Made by a program: the position numbers and the translations under genes. From NCBI RefSeq assembly GCF_021109255.1, contig NZ_JAJODG010000002.1: 64,000 bases of DNA, one strand, 5' to 3'. The notes beneath the pieces were generated by a model. It saw only the letters and a list, made by a program, of their open reading frames with translations, did not search any database and was not told the DNA's origin. This document shows positions 26,117-35,127 of the stretch, piece by piece. This stretch comes from Merdimmobilis hominis (GTDB lineage Bacteria > Bacillota > Clostridia > Oscillospirales > Ruminococcaceae). Position 1 is the first letter of the stretch; every line of letters begins with the position of its first letter.

Positions 26117-28036
26117 ATGCTGTTATCCCTGGAAAACGTGACAAAATACTATGGCGGGACCTTGATTCTCGACCATGTGAATTTAAAATTGGAGGATTCC
26201 GATCGGGTTGGTCTCATCGGCGTCAATGGGGCGGGAAAATCCACCCTGCTCAATATCATCGTGGGCGACCTGGATGCAGACGAAGGGGTCATCGCCCGGA
26301 CCGGCGGCAAGACCTTTGGCTTTCTGCGGCAGAACAGCGGCCTCTCCCGGGGCAACACCATAGGGCAGGAGCTGCGAAGCGTCTTTTCCCATCTGCTCGC
26401 CTTGGAGGAGGAGATGCGCCGGGTGGAGGGGGAGATGGCCTCCCTTTCTGACCACAGCACCGGTGCCTACCATGACCTCGCCCAGCGGTATGCCGCCATG
26501 CAGGCGGAGTTTGAGGCGGGGGATGGGTACCAGATCGACGTGAAGATCAACACCATCCTCAACGGTATGGGGTTTGCCGGCCGGGACCGGGACACTTTGA
26601 TCGACAACCTCTCCGGCGGGGAAAAAACCCGCCTGGCTCTGTGCAAGCTGCTGCTGGAGGCCCCGGACCTGCTGATCCTGGACGAGCCCACCAACCATCT
26701 GGATTTTAAAACCCTCATCTGGCTGGAGGAATACCTGAAAACCTACAAAGGCGGCCTTTTGATCGTCTCCCACGACCGGTACTTCCTGGATAGCCTGGTG
26801 ACCAGCGTCTGTGAGATCGAATACCACAAGCTCATCCGCTACCCAGGCAACTACACCAAGTACGTGGCCCTCAAGGACGAGCGGCTGGAGCGCCAGCAGA
26901 AGGAATACGACCAGCAGCAGGCGGAGATCGCCCGCTTGCAGGAGTATGTGGACAAGAACATCGTCCGGGCCACCACCGCAAAAAGCGCCAAAAGCAAGCG
27001 CAAGGCCATTGAGCACATGGAGCTGGTGGAGAAGCCCAACCCCCCGGTGAAATCGGCTAAAATGCGGTTCACCTATGAGCTGGAGCCGGTGAAGGATGTG
27101 CTCCATGTTTCCGACCTCTCCATCGGCGTGGGCTGGGGGGAGAGCGCCAAGGTGCTGTTTGAAAGCCTCGATCTCGACGTGATGCGGGGGGAGAAAATCG
27201 CCCTCATCGGCGCCAACGGGGTGGGCAAGTCCTCCCTGCTCAAAGCGGTGCAGGGGCTGATCCCCGTCCGCCACGGCCGGGTGGAGTGGGGCAAAAACAC
27301 CAAAATCGCCTACTATGAGCAGGAGGACATCCTCCTCAACAGCCAAAAAACGGTGCTGGATGAGCTGTGGGACCGTTACCCCCACATGCTGGAGGTGGAG
27401 GTCCGCACCGTGCTGGGGAATGTGCTCATCCGGGGGGAGGACTGCTACAAACTGGTCTCTGACCTCTCCGGCGGGGAGAAGGCCAAGCTGAAATTCGCCA
27501 TCATGATGCTCCAGCACGCCAATGTGCTGATCCTGGACGAGCCCACCAACCACCTGGATCTGATGAGCAAAGAGGTGCTGGACAAGGCCTTGGGGGAGTA
27601 CACAGGCACGGTGATATTGGTCTCCCACGACCGGTACCTCCTCAACAAATTCCCCACAAAGATCATTGAGATGTTCCCCGACCGGCTGGTGTCCTACAGC
27701 GGCAGGTACGAGGAGTATGTGGAGAAAAAGCGGGAACAGGCAGCTTTTGCAGCAGCTTCCCGCCCGGTGGAGAAGAAAGAAGAAAAACCGGAGACTTCTT
27801 ATCACCGCACCAAGCGCCAGCGCAGCGAGGACGCCGCCCGCAAGCGGAAGATCGCCCAGCTGGAGGAGCGGATCGCCGCGGCGGAGGAGGAGATTGCCGC
27901 CCTGGAGGCGGGCCTTGCCGACCCGGAGATCGCAGGGGATTACCAAAAGCTCCAGGAGCACTGCGCCCTGCTGGAGGAGAAGCGGGTCCAGTTGGCGGCG
28001 GATACCGACGCCTGGTGCGAACTGGTGGAAGGCTAA
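26117..28036 (+). CDS. ABC-F family ATPase
   Basis: 639-residue soluble twin-ATPase of the ribosome-binding ABC-F group, with no membrane domain. The first ATPase has GVNGAGKSTLLN, LSGGEKTRLAL and LLILDEPTNHLD. The interdomain linker (about 245-320) is charged and coiled-coil, as needed to reach the ribosome. The second has GANGVGKSSLLK, LSGGEKAKLKF and LILDEPTNHLD. A C-terminal extension ends in a coiled coil (about 570-635). Members act in translation elongation, stress or antibiotic protection. Sequence alone does not separate housekeeping from resistance types. Confidence 0.95.
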   Translation: MLLSLENVTKYYGGTLILDHVNLKLEDSDRVGLIGVNGAGKSTLLNIIVGDLDADEGVIARTGGKTFGFLRQNSGLSRGNTIGQELRSVFSHLLALEEEMRRVEGEMASLSDHSTGAYHDLAQRYAAMQAEFEAGDGYQIDVKINTILNGMGFAGRDRDTLIDNLSGGEKTRLALCKLLLEAPDLLILDEPTNHLDFKTLIWLEEYLKTYKGGLLIVSHDRYFLDSLVTSVCEIEYHKLIRYPGNYTKYVALKDERLERQQKEYDQQQAEIARLQEYVDKNIVRATTAKSAKSKRKAIEHMELVEKPNPPVKSAKMRFTYELEPVKDVLHVSDLSIGVGWGESAKVLFESLDLDVMRGEKIALIGANGVGKSSLLKAVQGLIPVRHGRVEWGKNTKIAYYEQEDILLNSQKTVLDELWDRYPHMLEVEVRTVLGNVLIRGEDCYKLVSDLSGGEKAKLKFAIMMLQHANVLILDEPTNHLDLMSKEVLDKALGEYTGTVILVSHDRYLLNKFPTKIIEMFPDRLVSYSGRYEEYVEKKREQAAFAAASRPVEKKEEKPETSYHRTKRQRSEDAARKRKIAQLEERIAAAEEEIAALEAGLADPEIAGDYQKLQEHCALLEEKRVQLAADTDAWCELVEG

Positions 28037-28173
28037 GCAGCTGCATCCGATGTGCACTAAGGCAGAGGCGGCGGTGTTTGTAAAGGAATAGCAAATTTTT
28101 TCCAATCCATCTGGCTTTTTTTCCCCAGATCGAGTATACTAAGACCGTACCGGCAATCTGTTGGGAAGGAGTC

Positions 28174-29376
28174 GTGAAGTTGAAAATTGAATGGAACCGG
28201 AAATACAACACCATAGCGGTCTACGCCTTTTTGGTGGTGGTTGCCTCCATTGTCTTTTTGGCAGGGGTGTTGAATTTCCAATGGCTGATGGGGATGACGA
28301 TGAAAATCATCAACCTGTTGATGCCGTTTATCTATGGCTTTGTTATGGCCTATATCCTGAACCCGGTGCTGCACTTCATTGAATCGAAGATCTTTCCCCC
28401 ATTGTTTGGGGATCGAGGCAGTTATAAACTGCGGCGGGCACTGTCCATTTTTTTAACCTATTTGTTTGCCTTTTTTACCATCGGCGTGTTCTTCAGCAGC
28501 GTGATCCCCCAGATTGTGGAGAGCGTCTACAACCTGGCCTCCCGCATTCCCTCCTATTTGGGTTCCATAGAGGGGATTATCCGTCAGATTGTGGCGGAAA
28601 CCAACTCGGTGGATCTCCCCTCCGATGTGGTGGACAGCTTGGTAATCAGCTTTGAAGATGCCCTCAATTCCCTGTATGCCGTCCTGCGGGCAACCCTGCC
28701 AGTGCTGATGGACTTCACCGTAAAATTCTCAGCTGGGGTGCTCAACTGGGTGCTTGGCCTCATCATCTCGGTGTATATGTTTATGGGCAAGGAGCGGTTT
28801 TTCGCCCAGGCCAAAAAACTGCTGTACGCTTTGTTTGAAAAGGATACGGTGGATGAAATCCTCCGCCAGACCAGGGACAGCCACGCGATTTTCAGTGGGT
28901 TTATCACCGGCAAAATCCTGGATTCCCTGATCATCGGGCTGATCTGTTTTGCCTGCCTGAGCGTTTTCCGCATGCCCTATGCCATGCTGATCAGCGTCAT
29001 CGTCGGGGTCACCAACGTGATCCCCTATTTCGGCCCGTTTATCGGGGCGATCCCCTCGGTGTTTATCATGCTGACGGTCAGCCCTATCAAGGCGCTGTTT
29101 TTGGCTTTGTTCATCCTGGTGCTGCAGCAGTTTGACGGCAACATCCTGGGCCCCAAAATCCTGGGACAGTCCACTGGGCTTTCCGCCTTTTGGGTGGTGT
29201 TTTCCATCATGCTGTTCGGCGGCTTGTTCGGGTTTGTAGGGATGTTTATCGGGGTGCCCACCTTCGCGGTGATTTACTCCAACATCCGTGCCTTTGCCGA
29301 GCGGCGGCTGCGCCGGAAGAACCTCCCCTTGGCTACCAGGGATTACGCCGTAGATGCCCACGACCTTGTGGATTGA
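28174..29376 (+). CDS. AI-2E family transporter
   Basis: 400-residue polytopic membrane protein of the AI-2E (YdiK/PerM) family. It has two N-terminal helices, a soluble middle region with ASRIPSYLGSIEGIIRQ, and a block of five or six C-terminal helices. The family segments GFITGKILDSLIIGLICF, NVIPYFGPFIGAIPS and LGQSTGLSAFWVVFSIMLFGGLFG are intact. Some relatives export AI-2 or act as sodium/proton antiporters, so the substrate is open. GTG 28174 is very near GGAAGGAG; TTG 28180 is 8 nt from it and may be the true start. It ends at a strong terminator. Confidence 0.92.
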   Translation: MKLKIEWNRKYNTIAVYAFLVVVASIVFLAGVLNFQWLMGMTMKIINLLMPFIYGFVMAYILNPVLHFIESKIFPPLFGDRGSYKLRRALSIFLTYLFAFFTIGVFFSSVIPQIVESVYNLASRIPSYLGSIEGIIRQIVAETNSVDLPSDVVDSLVISFEDALNSLYAVLRATLPVLMDFTVKFSAGVLNWVLGLIISVYMFMGKERFFAQAKKLLYALFEKDTVDEILRQTRDSHAIFSGFITGKILDSLIIGLICFACLSVFRMPYAMLISVIVGVTNVIPYFGPFIGAIPSVFIMLTVSPIKALFLALFILVLQQFDGNILGPKILGQSTGLSAFWVVFSIMLFGGLFGFVGMFIGVPTFAVIYSNIRAFAERRLRRKNLPLATRDYAVDAHDLVD

Positions 29377-29390
29377 TACTGGAAAATAAT

Positions 29391-29435
29391 AAAAAGAATC
29401 CCCTTCCTGACCTGGGTCAGGAAGGGGATTCTTTT
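29391..29435 (+). terminator. Terminator of the AI-2E family gene
   Basis: GAATCCCCTTCCTGACC paired with GGTCAGGAAGGGGATTC, then TTTTG. Confidence 0.93.
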
Positions 29436-29454
29436 GTGGAAGCAGGCCCCTGCG

Positions 29455-29945
29455 CACCCACACGTCCTGTGAAAACAAGGGGCGCTGCCCGCCCCCAAAC
29501 CCCCGTGGTCCCTTTCTGACGAGAGAAAGGGACAAAAGCTCGCCGGGGAGACCCCGGCCCCCCACATCGCCGCAATGGGTGCGCTCGGAAAATCTTTCTT
29601 AGAGGTTTCCCCACCTCGAGCGAAAGATTTTTCCGCTGCCGCGGATGCCCTCGCGGGGCTGCAAGAAGTCCACTTTTCAAAATAACCCCACCTAAGCAGA
29701 GGGGGAGTTTTGAGGGGGCACAGTCAGCTAACGCTGACCGTACTGACTTCGACTGTGCCGCGAGCAGTTCGGCCCCCCTTAAGTGTGCTTTTCGAGAGCA
29801 CAACGCAGTTGGACAAGGGTTTCTTTCACACAAAAACCCTTGCGCGGGCGTGGGGGCGCGTGCCCCCACAAACCAATTTCAAGATGGAATCTTGTTGGGG
29901 TGCTAGGCGCCCTGCATATCCGGGTGCGGGGGTTGAAAGTCCTGG
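29455..29945. repeat. Mosaic intergenic repeat B, copy 2
   Basis: Inverted relative to copy 1. It uses the alternative hairpin CCCTTTCTGACGAGAGAAAG instead of the CTTTTAT one. It includes CGCCGGGGAGACCCCGG, GCGCTCGGAAAATCTTTC with its inverted partner, GATGCCCTCGCGGGGCTGC, a GGGGGCACAGTCAGC segment, a GCACAACGCAGTTGGACAAG segment, and the palindrome CAAGATGGAATCTTG at 29879-29893. It lies between two convergent genes. Confidence 0.85.
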
Positions 29946-29954
29946 GCTTTCCTG

Positions 29955-32042
29955 TTAACTTTCCAGCAGTTTGCAGGTGTCGGGGTTTTCCAAAATATCC
30001 ACCGTCAGGGTTTTGATCCCCAGTTTGGCAAACCGGGCGGTGAAGGTCCGCTTCTCAAAATCCAGGGCGGCGACCACCCCCAGCCCAAAATACCGGTGCA
30101 TCACCCGGCGGCCCGCCTGTAATCCGTAATGCTCAAAGAGGGCGGCGCTGTCGTCGGGCTTTAGCATGGAGAGGAACCGGGAGGGGGAGAGGGATGATCC
30201 CCCCGCAGAGGCCGGGACCAGGATTTCCAGTTGTTCCCGGGCCCGGGTGATGGCCACATAGAAGAGCCGGGTCTCCTCCTCCAGCAGTTCCGGGTCGCGG
30301 GAGAGGTGGCGCTCAATGGCCATGGTGGAGGGTAGCACCCCCTCCAATGGATCGATGATATAGACGTAGTCAAACTCCAATCCCTTGGCCGAATGGATGG
30401 TGGACAGGGTCACCGGGGCGTCCCGGTTTTGGGAGGCGGCAGAGATCACCCCATCGATGGCATCGATCCGGTCGAGGAATTCTTCGATGGTGGAGGTGGA
30501 GGCGGCCAGATGCTTAAGGGCCATCAGCCGCTGCTGGTTCAGTTCTAGAAGGAAGCCGTTTTCGCTTTTTTCCAGAAAGGAGAAGTACCCCAGGTCGTAG
30601 AAGATGGCGTCCAAAATTTTGGAGGGGGTCATGGAGCCGAACCGGCCGATGGTGTATTTGGCGAACATCAGCCGGGCGGTGTTAACCCTCTGGGAATCGG
30701 GGAACTCCGCCAGCAGGTCGAAGATGGTATCCCGGGTGCGGGGGTTGTCCATGGCGAATTGAACCATGGCGCGGGAGATGTAAGCTCCCAGTTTATAATA
30801 CACCCGCTGGAAACTCTCCAAATCCCAGGGGGAGAAGTAGAGATTCAAGATGCACAAGACGTCCTGGGTTAGGGTCTGGCGGCGCAGGGTGGTTTTGTGG
30901 TCCTTGATGTAAAAAGGAAGGCCCTTGCGGTCAAAGAGGTCGATGAGCCCCACGGCGGAAGGATTGTTGCGGTAGAGGACCGCCGCCGTCTTGCCTGCGG
31001 GCAGCTGGGAGAGGGCGCCATAGAGATGGCGGGGCAGTTCCTCTGAGGAGGGGATTTGGGTAATTTTCACAGGGCCGGTATCCGGTCGGCGGGTGAACAT
31101 CCCTTTGTCGTAGCGCAGGCGGTTGTGGCCGATGAGGCAGTTGGCGGCCTCCACCACAGAAGGAGGGCAGCGGAAATTCTGCTCCATCTTCAAAAGCTTA
31201 GCTCCGGGGTAGACCTTGGGGAACTCCAAAAGGGCTTGAGGGTAAGCCCCCCGGAAGGAGTAGATGCTCTGGTCTTCATCCCCCACCAAAAAGAGGTTGC
31301 CCTGCTGGGTGCACAGCTGCAAGAGGATGGCGTGCTGTAATTTGGAGGTATCCTGCGCCTCGTCCACCAGCACATGGGAATACCGCCGCCGGAAGGCTTC
31401 CAGAAGGTCCGGCAGCTTGCGGAAGATGATGTGGACAAAGTCCAGCATATCGTCGTAATCCATAAGATGGTTTTCTTTTTTATAGGCTTGGTAGGCGGCG
31501 TAAATCCGCCCGATGGCCGGCATACCCAGTTTGTCACCGTCCGCCTCCTGGGGCTTGACCATGGTGTTGATGAGTAGGCCGATGAGCCGTTGGGCCTCCT
31601 CCACCTGCTCTTCGTCGGCGTACTCCCCGGTGGCGGCGGAGACGATCTCCCGCAGGACCCGGGCCTTGCCTCCGGGCTCGGATTCCAGCAGGCTGGGCAT
31701 AGGCTGGCCCCGCAGGGACGCATATTGTTTGAGGACAGTGTAACAGAAGCTGTGGATGGTGGAAAACCGGGGCGTCTGGGAGATCAGTTCCCCAAACAGG
31801 GCCTGGAACCGGGCAGCCATGTCCTTGGCCGACTCCCGGTTGAAGGTGAGGATGAGAATATTCTGAGGTGCTACCCCCTCGTTGAGAACCAGGTGGGCCA
31901 CCCGGCTGACCAGAACGGTGGTCTTGCCGCCGCCGGGCACTGCCAGCAGGAGGGCGGGCCCCTGGGTGGCCAGTAAAGCGGCGGTCTGCTGGGGATCCAA
32001 GGGGATGCCGCGGCGATCCAGCAGGTAGGCGGGGATGTCCAT
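29955..32042 (-). CDS. UvrD/PcrA-like superfamily 1 DNA helicase
   Basis: About 695 residues. Motif Ia/Walker A is LLLAVPGGGKTTVLVSRV. The 1A domain has LILTFNRESAKDMAARF and the Walker B/Q region VLVDEAQDTSKLQ followed by LVGDEDQSIYSFRGA. The C-terminal half carries TLSTIHSAKGLEFDYVYI and RLFYVAITRAREQL. Shorter than classical PcrA (about 740) and with an unusual C-terminal tail (MHRYFGLGVVAALDFEKRTF). Predicted 3'-5' helicase in repair or recombination. The start is ATG 32042 with AGGAGG 9 nt upstream; the longer upstream frame is not supported. Confidence 0.93.
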   Translation of the reverse strand: MDIPAYLLDRRGIPLDPQQTAALLATQGPALLLAVPGGGKTTVLVSRVAHLVLNEGVAPQNILILTFNRESAKDMAARFQALFGELISQTPRFSTIHSFCYTVLKQYASLRGQPMPSLLESEPGGKARVLREIVSAATGEYADEEQVEEAQRLIGLLINTMVKPQEADGDKLGMPAIGRIYAAYQAYKKENHLMDYDDMLDFVHIIFRKLPDLLEAFRRRYSHVLVDEAQDTSKLQHAILLQLCTQQGNLFLVGDEDQSIYSFRGAYPQALLEFPKVYPGAKLLKMEQNFRCPPSVVEAANCLIGHNRLRYDKGMFTRRPDTGPVKITQIPSSEELPRHLYGALSQLPAGKTAAVLYRNNPSAVGLIDLFDRKGLPFYIKDHKTTLRRQTLTQDVLCILNLYFSPWDLESFQRVYYKLGAYISRAMVQFAMDNPRTRDTIFDLLAEFPDSQRVNTARLMFAKYTIGRFGSMTPSKILDAIFYDLGYFSFLEKSENGFLLELNQQRLMALKHLAASTSTIEEFLDRIDAIDGVISAASQNRDAPVTLSTIHSAKGLEFDYVYIIDPLEGVLPSTMAIERHLSRDPELLEEETRLFYVAITRAREQLEILVPASAGGSSLSPSRFLSMLKPDDSAALFEHYGLQAGRRVMHRYFGLGVVAALDFEKRTFTARFAKLGIKTLTVDILENPDTCKLLES

Positions 32043-32262
32043 GAGCAGAGACCTCCTTTCCCCTATAGGGCATATGGAACCACTTCCCCTATTATACCGG
32101 TTCCAAAGGGGGAAGGCAACCAAGGGCGGTCTCTTTTCATACCTTACAGAAACGGGGGTGAAGGAAAGAAGTTTACCGTAACGATAGAAACTCTTGTATT
32201 TATAGGGGAAAAAGGTTCATTTTACTAGATGGTTTATTGTTAAATTCTGCCCCACTTTTCTG
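32043..32262. other. A+T-rich spacer
   Basis: Base composition falls sharply here and through the next gene (32.1-32.9 kb) compared with the GC-rich surroundings. This fits a small acquired segment. No gene is seen in this stretch. Confidence 0.5.
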
Positions 32263-32745
32263 TCACTTTTGGAACATTACTTTGCAATCATTGCAGACCT
32301 CTTTTGTTAGAGGTATATTCCATGCATTCATTCTGCTATGCCATCTCTTGTGCTTTAAAAATACTTTCCAGTCCATTTCGAGTATTTCTTCCAATTCGTA
32401 GTCAGTATTAAACCTACATATTATGACATATTCGAATTTCTGCTTGTCCGGCTCGGTCGAACCTTTTGGTTCCAATCCATAAAATACACCTGTAACATTA
32501 CCACTTGTGGACTTAATACTATAACGATCTCCTTTGCGGCTAATAGCATCAATATTTTCTGTGCCGACTGGAGCAACTGCTAAGGTCGGTAATCCAGCTG
32601 TATTGTTATAGTAGTCAATGGCCAAATATTCGCCCAAATCACCAATGACATTGTTTGTACGGATTACAGACCTATCTTTTAATTCTTTAATGACCGAGGA
32701 GTAGAGAGATACTAAATCTGATGTTTTTAATAGTTTTAAGTCCAT
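32263..32745 (-). CDS. A+T-rich orphan, possible DUF6998-like nuclease fold
   Basis: 160-residue protein. The N-terminus (LVSLYSSVIKELKDRSVIRTNN) then VIGDLGEYLAIDYYN and ENIDAISRKGDRYSIKST follow the pattern of DUF6998-like and PD-(D/E)xK nuclease-like proteins: a helix with a conserved Glu, then Asp and an S-x-K strand. The usual E/Q-x-K is S-I-K here, so activity is uncertain. The C-terminus has a C-x2-C pair (VCNDCK). Start ATG 32745 has GGAGGTTA 9 nt upstream. Codon use is A+T-rich, unlike all neighbours, suggesting horizontal transfer. No methylase or partner gene is adjacent. Confidence 0.6.
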   Translation of the reverse strand: MDLKLLKTSDLVSLYSSVIKELKDRSVIRTNNVIGDLGEYLAIDYYNNTAGLPTLAVAPVGTENIDAISRKGDRYSIKSTSGNVTGVFYGLEPKGSTEPDKQKFEYVIICRFNTDYELEEILEMDWKVFLKHKRWHSRMNAWNIPLTKEVCNDCKVMFQK

Positions 32746-32913
32746 AAGGGGTAACCTCCGATTAATCAACATCTTAATTTTAGTATATCATATTTTGATG
32801 TTCCTTTCAATTTGAATAGCTATTTTGGCATGAGTTTAGCGAAATTGATAAAATGTAAAAATGAACCGGACCCTGTTGCTTTGGTTGGGAGGAAGAGGGG
32901 AGACTTAGACGCA

Positions 32914-32953
32914 GCAATCCCCGCCTCTCGTAGAAAAAGGCGGGGATTGTTCC
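32914..32953 (-). terminator. Terminator of the membrane-anchored orphan
   Basis: AATCCCCGCC/GGCGGGGATT arms with an A/T-rich loop. The T run on the minus strand is weak. Confidence 0.6.
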
Positions 32954-32961
32954 TGTAAAAG

Positions 32962-34635
32962 TTATGCGGCTGGCTCTGCCGGGACCACCGCATCCTCCCC
33001 AAAGGAGAAGTTGTCAAAGCTTTCACCTTGGAAGATGGGGCCGCCCAAATCGTAGTAGGAGAGAGACACATGATCCCCGGGCTGGGTGAGGGCCAGCTCT
33101 TGGCTGACACCGGCGGAGACAACGAAAATCTTGTCTTGGTCGCCGGAGAGAAGGAGCTTATACACGGTTTCGGAGCCGTTGTACTCGCTGGCGATGCGGA
33201 GCACAGTGCCCTGGACGTCGGTTAACTCTCCGCCATCCTCAAAATCGGTGTTCATGCCGGCGCCGGACATCACCACCCGGTAATCCCGCATGGCGGCTTG
33301 GATGGTCTCGCCCACCCCAACCGAGGAGTAGTTGCTGACATTGACGAAAGCGTACTGTTTGATCAAGCCCTCTGCATCCTTCAAGGTCATGAAGTAGGTG
33401 GGCTGGCCGTCCACATTGATGATAATAGGGAAGGAGGCTCGGTATCCCAGGTGCTGCACCTTGCCTTGGGCAGAGCTCTGGGCGGCTTCCTCGGTGGCGC
33501 CGTTCATCTGGTACAGGTGCGGCTCCTTGGTGACCATGTTGACCATGATAAAGCCGATGGCGCTTTCATCGCTGCCCACGCTGGTCAGGCCGGTGAACAG
33601 GTAGCAGTCGCCGTTGTTGTAGATGATGTTGTGCCCCTCAGACGGGCGGTATTTGTCCTTGTCCGAGAAGTTGAAGATGCCGTTGACATACTCGCCTTTG
33701 TTGGTGATCTGTCGCAGGATGAAGTCCTCCGGCTGGACCCGGTCCACCCATTCAGGCATCTCCTCAATGGAGTATTTTTCCATCTCGCCGGTAGTGGCGT
33801 TGACAATGATGGCGCCGGTGGTCTCCGGCAGGGCAAAGCCGCGGGTGTATTTGTAAGTGGAGACCACCCAGTAGGGCTGGCCGTTGTCATCCAGTTCAAA
33901 GGAATCGTCGGTGATGCCCTCCATCCACTCGCCGGACAGGCGGATGTGGCGGTTCAGGTCGTGAATTAGGTAGGAATTGGGGTGGTATTTGATCTTAAAG
34001 TCCTCTACATACTGCACATCGTTGACATTGGTGGCCGATACTACCACATAGCCGGGGGTGCCGCTCATGTTGGTCAGCCATTTGAACACACCGGAGTGGT
34101 GCAGCGGAACGACCCATACCAGCTTGTCATTGACCATCTGGATCACCGGTTCGCCGATGTATACCTGGCTGCCCAGGCTGGGTTTTTCACCCAATTTTTT
34201 GTCGGCCAGCTTGATGGCCAGGGCGCGGTCCACCACCGGGATCTGGTTGGTGTCCACCACCTGGATCTCACTGGAGAATTTTTTAACGATGGGCTCGCCC
34301 AGCTGATCCCGGTAGGCCTTCCAGTGGAAAAACACCGAGGAGCCGATTACCACGGCGAAAAAGAGGGCCCAAGGGGCGACCAGCAGGGCCTTCGGCAGTT
34401 TGGGGAGCTTCAGAAAAGGGATGAGCAGGGAAGGGGAGGTGGCCTGCTCCGCCGCCTGGGTGAACACCGACCCAAACCGGGCGATCACCCACACCAGGGT
34501 GAAGGCGGTGATCAGAACACACCAAAAAAAGGCGCCTTCCGGGTAGAGGGGGTTGATGTTGGGCGCTTTGACAAACAGGTAGATCAAGGCGCCGACCACA
34601 ATGGCGGCGCATGCGCCGAGCTTGAATTTTTTCAA
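32962..34635 (-). CDS. Membrane-anchored extracytoplasmic protein of unknown function
   Basis: 557-residue protein. Three hydrophobic segments lie near residues 8-24, 35-53 and 85-105. About 450 residues of likely extracytoplasmic beta-rich domain follow, with repeated PepSY-like phrases such as GYVVVSATNVNDVQYV and GAIIVNATTGEMEKY. A short Ala/Pro tail ends it. I do not recognise a catalytic motif. Relatives are sometimes labelled CvpA-like, but this is not a CvpA fold. The start is TTG 34635, with AAGGAGG 8 nt upstream. Its promoter carries the same operator as padR, which predicts PadR control. Confidence 0.75.
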   Translation of the reverse strand: MKKFKLGACAAIVVGALIYLFVKAPNINPLYPEGAFFWCVLITAFTLVWVIARFGSVFTQAAEQATSPSLLIPFLKLPKLPKALLVAPWALFFAVVIGSSVFFHWKAYRDQLGEPIVKKFSSEIQVVDTNQIPVVDRALAIKLADKKLGEKPSLGSQVYIGEPVIQMVNDKLVWVVPLHHSGVFKWLTNMSGTPGYVVVSATNVNDVQYVEDFKIKYHPNSYLIHDLNRHIRLSGEWMEGITDDSFELDDNGQPYWVVSTYKYTRGFALPETTGAIIVNATTGEMEKYSIEEMPEWVDRVQPEDFILRQITNKGEYVNGIFNFSDKDKYRPSEGHNIIYNNGDCYLFTGLTSVGSDESAIGFIMVNMVTKEPHLYQMNGATEEAAQSSAQGKVQHLGYRASFPIIINVDGQPTYFMTLKDAEGLIKQYAFVNVSNYSSVGVGETIQAAMRDYRVVMSGAGMNTDFEDGGELTDVQGTVLRIASEYNGSETVYKLLLSGDQDKIFVVSAGVSQELALTQPGDHVSLSYYDLGGPIFQGESFDNFSFGEDAVVPAEPAA

Positions 34636-34692
34636 CTGGGAAACCTCCTTGACATCTCACATAGATGCACGTTTACTGGTTTTATACAATGC

Positions 34693-34748
34693 TATATCGA
34701 ATTCCGATATAATAATTCCACTCTACCATATCCCATTGGGAATGTCAA
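34693..34748 (-). promoter_or_regulatory. Promoter plus PadR-type operator of the membrane-anchored orphan
   Basis: On the minus strand, TTGACA (34748-34743) and TAGAGT (34725-34720) are separated by 17 bp. Eight nt downstream lies TATATCG-N5-CGATATA (34711-34693), an exact match in both arms to the operator of padR at 47065-47083. Symmetric arms and identical placement support a real shared site. Confidence 0.8.
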
Positions 34749-34888
34749 GAAAAGTGGACATTAGGGCACTGTAAAATCGCGCCGGGCAAGGGCTTCCCCC
34801 CATCGGGCGAAGGCGGATTTTTTCCTAGAAAGGGGAGAATCCGCCCCCAAACGGCGCACACTAAGGGGGAAAGGAGGGGATTTCTGCC

Positions 34889-35041
34889 ATGATGCACATT
34901 GGTGTACCCCCATTGCCGGCCGCCGCCACCGGGGACGTGATGGGCCAGGGGGTTGTGGTCATTCTGACCGCATTTCTCCTGTTGGGCGCAGTGTTAATTG
35001 CATATTTTGTATGGATTGCTCGAAAAGGCAAGAAGAAATAG
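34889..35041 (+). CDS. Small membrane protein, 50 residues
   Basis: Short frame starting ATGATG with AGGAGG (34872-34877) 11 nt upstream and ending TAG at 35039-35041. The N-terminal half is Pro/Ala/Gly-rich (HIGVPPLPAAATGD). It is followed by one hydrophobic helix (VVVILTAFLLLGAVLIAYFVW) of which LTAFLLLGAVLIAYF is the core, and a basic tail KGKKK. This fits a single-pass protein with a cytosolic positive tail. A hairpin at 34812-34845 precedes it. No function recognised. It is just upstream of the transketolase pair but that has its own -10. Confidence 0.6.
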   Translation: MMHIGVPPLPAAATGDVMGQGVVVILTAFLLLGAVLIAYFVWIARKGKKK

Positions 35042-35070
35042 TTATTTTCACTTTCTTTTCCATGATTTAA

Positions 35071-35079
35071 TGTTATAAT
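35071..35079 (+). promoter_or_regulatory. Extended -10 promoter of the transketolase pair
   Basis: TGTTATAAT (TGn plus TATAAT at 35074-35079), with no good -35, 49 bp before the start codon. Confidence 0.6.
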
Positions 35080-35127
35080 AGGCTCCGTAAGGCTGATTTA
35101 TCCAAAATTATGGAGGTGTGCCCAGCA

